From contig NZ_JOCT01000011.1 of assembly GCF_000717875.1 (NCBI RefSeq), forward strand, positions 124,001 through 188,000: a stretch of DNA of 64,000 nt, given 5' to 3'. Shown here piece after piece: positions 62,893 to 64,000 of the stretch. The stretch's first letter is position 1. Every line of letters begins with the position of its first letter. Both the position numbers and the translations under genes were made by a program. The notes under the pieces were generated by a model. That model was not told the DNA's origin. It ran no database searches and saw only the letters and a list, made by a program, of their open reading frames with translations. Source of the stretch: Streptomyces sp. NRRL S-455. GTDB taxonomy: Bacteria; Actinomycetota; Actinomycetes; Streptomycetales; Streptomycetaceae.

Positions 62893-64000
62893 TTGAACTC
62901 CCTACACGTTCGCCTCGGCGTCCTCGGTCTCGCCCTGCTGACCGGCCTCACCACCCCGACGACCGCCGGCGCCGCCGGGACGGCCGCCCCCTCCCCCACC
63001 GTCGAGGAGCAACGGCTCGACAGGGACGTTCCACGGGAGATCCTGCGCCGCTCCGGATTCGACACCGCGGCCCCGCGCCTGGTCCGGGCGCTCGATACGG
63101 CCCGTTCCTACGCGCAGGCCCGCCGGATCGTCGCCCAGGAGGGGTCGCGGTTGTGGCGGCGAGCGGTGGACCGGGCGCAGGGGCGCGGACCGGCCGGCGG
63201 GGACATCAGCCGGGACGACGACCGGCCGCTGTACTGGGCACGGCTCGGCATGACACGTGAAGTGCGCACGTGGGAGCCGGATTTCGGCCTGACGGACGGG
63301 CAGCGGGACGCGCTGCTGGACGAGCTGGAGCGCACCTCGCGCGGCCAGACCTCCATCCGCCACCCCCACGGCAAGGGCCTGAAGCGGATCCTGCTCACCG
63401 GCTTCGACCCGTTCACCCTGGACCGGGACATCCGCATCTCCAACCCGTCCGGCGCCACCGCGCTCGCCCTCGACGGCACGGTCGTCGAGACCGCGGACGG
63501 CCCGGCGCGGGTCGAGACGGCCGTGTTCCCGGTGCGCTGGCGGGACTTCACGGACGGGACGGTGGAGCGGACCCTGCGGCCCCATCTCAAGAGCGTCGAT
63601 ATGTTCACGACCGTGAGCCAGGGCCGCGTCGGGCGGTTCGACATCGAGCGCACCAACGGGGCCTGGCGGGGCGGCTTCGGTGACAACGAGAACGTCGGCC
63701 GCACCGAGACCGTCCCGGTCACCGACCCCGCCTCACAGCCCCAGTGGACGACGACCACACTGCCGTACCGGGCGATCGTCGCCGCGGACACCGGCCGCTT
63801 CCCCGTGTACGACAACACGAGCGTCACCGAGATCCCGGCGGGCGGCACCGAGCCCGTCGTCCGCCCGGACGGGCCGACCCCCGGCTCGACCGCCCGCGCG
63901 GGCGGCGGCGGGGACTACCTCTCCAACGAGATCGCCTACCGGGCGACGCTGCTGCGGGACCGGCTGGGGCTGCACGACCGCCTGCCGGGCGGGCATGTGC
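62893..64000 (+). CDS. Secreted pyroglutamyl-peptidase-like protein, partial
   Basis: The gene runs off the window after 369 codons. The TTG at 62893 follows GGAAGG; an in-frame stop lies upstream. A signal peptide is visible (LNSLHVRLGVLGLALLTGL, then TAGAAG cleavage region). After a helical region of about 115 residues, the pyroglutamyl-peptidase-I fold starts at KGLKRILLTGFDPF (about residue 168), with NPSGATALALDG, RVETAVFPVRW and the Glu in QGRVGRFDIER. The catalytic Cys motif (Y-V-C-N) is YLSNEIAYRATLLRD here, so Cys appears to be Ser. The His that completes the triad would be beyond the window. Confidence 0.8.
   Translation, partial: MNSLHVRLGVLGLALLTGLTTPTTAGAAGTAAPSPTVEEQRLDRDVPREILRRSGFDTAAPRLVRALDTARSYAQARRIVAQEGSRLWRRAVDRAQGRGPAGGDISRDDDRPLYWARLGMTREVRTWEPDFGLTDGQRDALLDELERTSRGQTSIRHPHGKGLKRILLTGFDPFTLDRDIRISNPSGATALALDGTVVETADGPARVETAVFPVRWRDFTDGTVERTLRPHLKSVDMFTTVSQGRVGRFDIERTNGAWRGGFGDNENVGRTETVPVTDPASQPQWTTTTLPYRAIVAADTGRFPVYDNTSVTEIPAGGTEPVVRPDGPTPGSTARAGGGGDYLSNEIAYRATLLRDRLGLHDRLPGGHV

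Overview
The window is chromosomal DNA from a high-GC actinomycete, almost certainly a Streptomyces close to S. coelicolor. The evidence is the GC-rich third codon positions, frequent GTG and TTG starts, the conserved order fasR-fabD-fabH-acpP-fabF with aceE nearby, DUF1023, DUF3052, DUF3145 and DUF4429 genes typical of actinomycetes, many probable leaderless starts, and the dispersed GGCGGAGCCGCA / GCGCGGGGAACTGCGCGA repeat that litters Streptomyces genomes. The product names come from protein motifs recognised by eye. No database search was run.

Layout. 1-7.9 kb: an FHA-type gene end, a DUF1992 gene, two coupled hypothetical genes, a GNAT enzyme, a DHA2 drug exporter fused to a winged-helix-like domain, a peptidoglycan-binding membrane protein, a HAD phosphatase, and a GDT1-type cation transporter behind a yybP-ykoY (manganese) riboswitch. 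8-14.6 kb: a secreted HNH nuclease, a PhoD-like phosphoesterase, DoxX and DedA membrane proteins, and a DUF305/DUF6153 pair. 14.6-23.3 kb: tRNA-Val(TAC) and envelope genes, including an amidase, a polysaccharide-deacetylase-like protein and a class A penicillin-binding protein whose transpeptidase motif is SxxQ rather than SxxK. 23.3-33.2 kb: a Ter-type stress system. A minus-strand operon encodes a C-C bond lyase, a large phosphoribosyltransferase/TRSP/StiP/PELOTA fusion and a HAD phosphatase. It faces a TerD gene and is followed by a TerA-like gene, a DUF475 (TerC-like) membrane protein and two canonical terD paralogues.

33.3-52.3 kb: ahpE, DUF3052, aceE, then about 10 kb of accessory genes (K+ channel, DHA2 exporter with TetR, DUF1023 hydrolase, DUF4429, aldo-keto reductase with MerR, GNAT, beta-lactamase fold, pirin), then the fatty-acid cluster fasR-fabD-fabH-acpP-fabF. 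The order ahpE-DUF3052-aceE-PucR regulator-fabD-acp-kas recalls Mycobacterium tuberculosis, with the accessory block inserted here. 52.4-59.2 kb: DUF3145, an SGNH lipoprotein, an aldose epimerase, an alpha/beta hydrolase, and a GH3 glycosidase divergent from a TetR regulator.

59.2-62.8 kb is a decayed accessory island: a polymorphic-toxin end split by about 2.7 kb, a GIY-YIG-like tail, a truncated NucA/NucB-type nuclease toxin with a probable immunity gene, an intact-looking IS5-family element with a frameshifted transposase, a DinB gene, and remnants of two more transposases. The window ends inside a secreted pyroglutamyl-peptidase-like gene in which the catalytic cysteine appears to be serine.

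The most rewarding areas are the Ter module with its fused phosphoribosyltransferase, the degenerate PBP with a duplicated DETMQL motif, the exporter/winged-helix fusion, and the broken toxin island.
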